DNA of 64,000 nt from Nannocystis pusilla. Lineage in GTDB: Bacteria > Myxococcota_A > Polyangia > Nannocystales > Nannocystaceae. The position numbers and the translations under genes are program-made. This document shows, one piece after another, positions 63,574-64,000 of the stretch. The stretch is from positions 6,425,168 through 6,489,167 of the forward strand of contig NZ_JAPNKE010000002.1 of NCBI RefSeq assembly GCF_026626665.1, in the 5' to 3' direction. Position 1 is the first letter of the stretch. Every line of letters starts with the position of its first letter. A model generated the notes under the pieces. That model was not told the DNA's origin and did no database searches. It saw only the letters and a list, made by a program, of their open reading frames with translations.

Positions 63574-64000
63574 TCACTCGCGGTCGGGCCGCAGCGGCGC
63601 CTGCACGCGCGGGTGCGGCCCCGTGCGCGCCGGCGGCGTCGTCCAGCCGTAGCGATGCGACACCACCCGCAGCGCGAACGTCACCGCGATCGCCGCCGCC
63701 GCCGCCCGCGGCGGCCGCCACTCGAGCGCCACGGTCAGCCCGCAGAACAGCGCCGCCCCGGCGCCCGCCACCAGCGCGTAGTACTCGCCGGGCTTGAACA
63801 GGAACGGCTCCTCGCGCACCAGCACGTCGCGCAGGAGCCCGCCGCCGACGGCGTTGACCACCCCGATGAAGCCCGCCGCGCCGACGCCGAGCCCGAGCGC
63901 CAGCGACTTCTGCACCCCGACCACCGCGTAGGTGCCGAGGCCGATCGCGTCGACCACGAACAGGAGCCCGCGGATCCGGTCGAGCGCCGTCGCGAAGAAG
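63574..64000 (-). CDS. TRIC-type cation channel / UPF0126 family protein (partial, 5' end beyond window)
   Basis: The visible part (~140 residues) includes VVDAIGLGTYAVVGVQKSLALGLGV, FIGVVNAVGGGLLRDVLVREEPFLF, YYALVAGAGAALFCGLTVALEW and AAAAIAVTFALRVVSHRYGW. These hydrophobic segments belong to the second half of the six- or seven-helix TRIC/UPF0126 membrane proteins, with the conserved GGGLLRD motif in the repeat. The frame is open to the window edge. It ends 4 bp from the convergent DUF1906 stop. Confidence 0.9.
   Translation of the reverse strand, partial: FFATALDRIRGLLFVVDAIGLGTYAVVGVQKSLALGLGVGAAGFIGVVNAVGGGLLRDVLVREEPFLFKPGEYYALVAGAGAALFCGLTVALEWRPPRAAAAAIAVTFALRVVSHRYGWTTPPARTGPHPRVQAPLRPDRE

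Noticed and set aside
1..64000. tRNA, rRNA, riboswitch and origin search by eye
   Set aside because: No cloverleaf with TTCGA-type T-loop, no rRNA signature, no DnaA-box cluster and no riboswitch core was found.

Overview
The window is about 70% G+C, almost fully coding, and very likely from a myxobacterium, probably the Nannocystis/Plesiocystis branch. Evidence: many lipoproteins with long Thr/Ser/Asp linkers after the lipobox Cys, DUF4215 and MopE-type Cys/Asp motifs, MYXO-CTERM-like tails (Cys motif, hydrophobic helix, RRRRR), a DUF1588/DUF1552 pair, and many hybrid kinases and Ser/Thr kinases. No rRNA, tRNA, CRISPR array or intact transposon was found.

Layout. 1-6 kb: exported lipoproteins and a HEAT protein. 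6.7-10.7 kb: four genes overlapping by 4 bp (two receiver proteins, a GAF-PAS histidine kinase, an Hpt-like phosphotransfer protein with 25-residue repeats). 10.8-14.4 kb: metabolic and redox genes and a divergent GST/LysR pair. 14.6-17.1 kb: a clearly lower-G+C two-gene island, an ABC-type ATPase plus a DUF4435 TOPRIM protein, resembling the PARIS anti-phage system (AriA/AriB). 17.5-22.3 kb: a TetR/FAD-monooxygenase pair and an AhpD-like/ECF41 sigma factor pair. 22.9-27 kb: a very large membrane multi-PAS histidine kinase. 27-32 kb: small exported proteins, an XdhC fragment and a sterol-desaturase-type hydroxylase.

32.1-42.5 kb is an orphan type VI secretion (T6SS) VgrG/effector locus. On the minus strand are VgrG, a DUF6484-like protein and a TIGR02270 HEAT protein. 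Divergently on the plus strand are DUF2169, a Cys-less ketosynthase-like adaptor, a DUF4150 (PAAR-like) effector with a Cys-rich C-terminal toxin candidate, a SUKH immunity-like protein and a membrane-anchored pseudokinase. This cassette is the best candidate for an undescribed system. 42.6-48.6 kb: an FGE-sulfatase protein, a PEGA-type protein, an active Ser/Thr kinase, a MYXO-CTERM protein and a PAS-STAS regulator. 49-64 kb: the DUF1588/DUF1552 pair, an RsbRD_N histidine kinase, a GST, a beta-helix protein, several lipoproteins, a DUF1906 glycoside-hydrolase-like protein and a TRIC/UPF0126 channel cut by the window edge.

Two cross-cutting features matter to any user. (1) At least 27 conserved genes are split by single-base frameshifts, mostly in short homopolymers, which points to uncorrected long-read sequence. 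Coordinates for split genes span the whole reconstructed gene. A subset of breaks falls at AT-rich Phe-codon sites, two of which contain the heptamer T-TTA-AAG in frame. (2) A dispersed palindrome family (ACATGTCC/GGACATGT, best copy ATGTCCCCGGGGACAT) sits in intergenic gaps, four times between convergent genes, and probably acts as a lineage-specific terminator.
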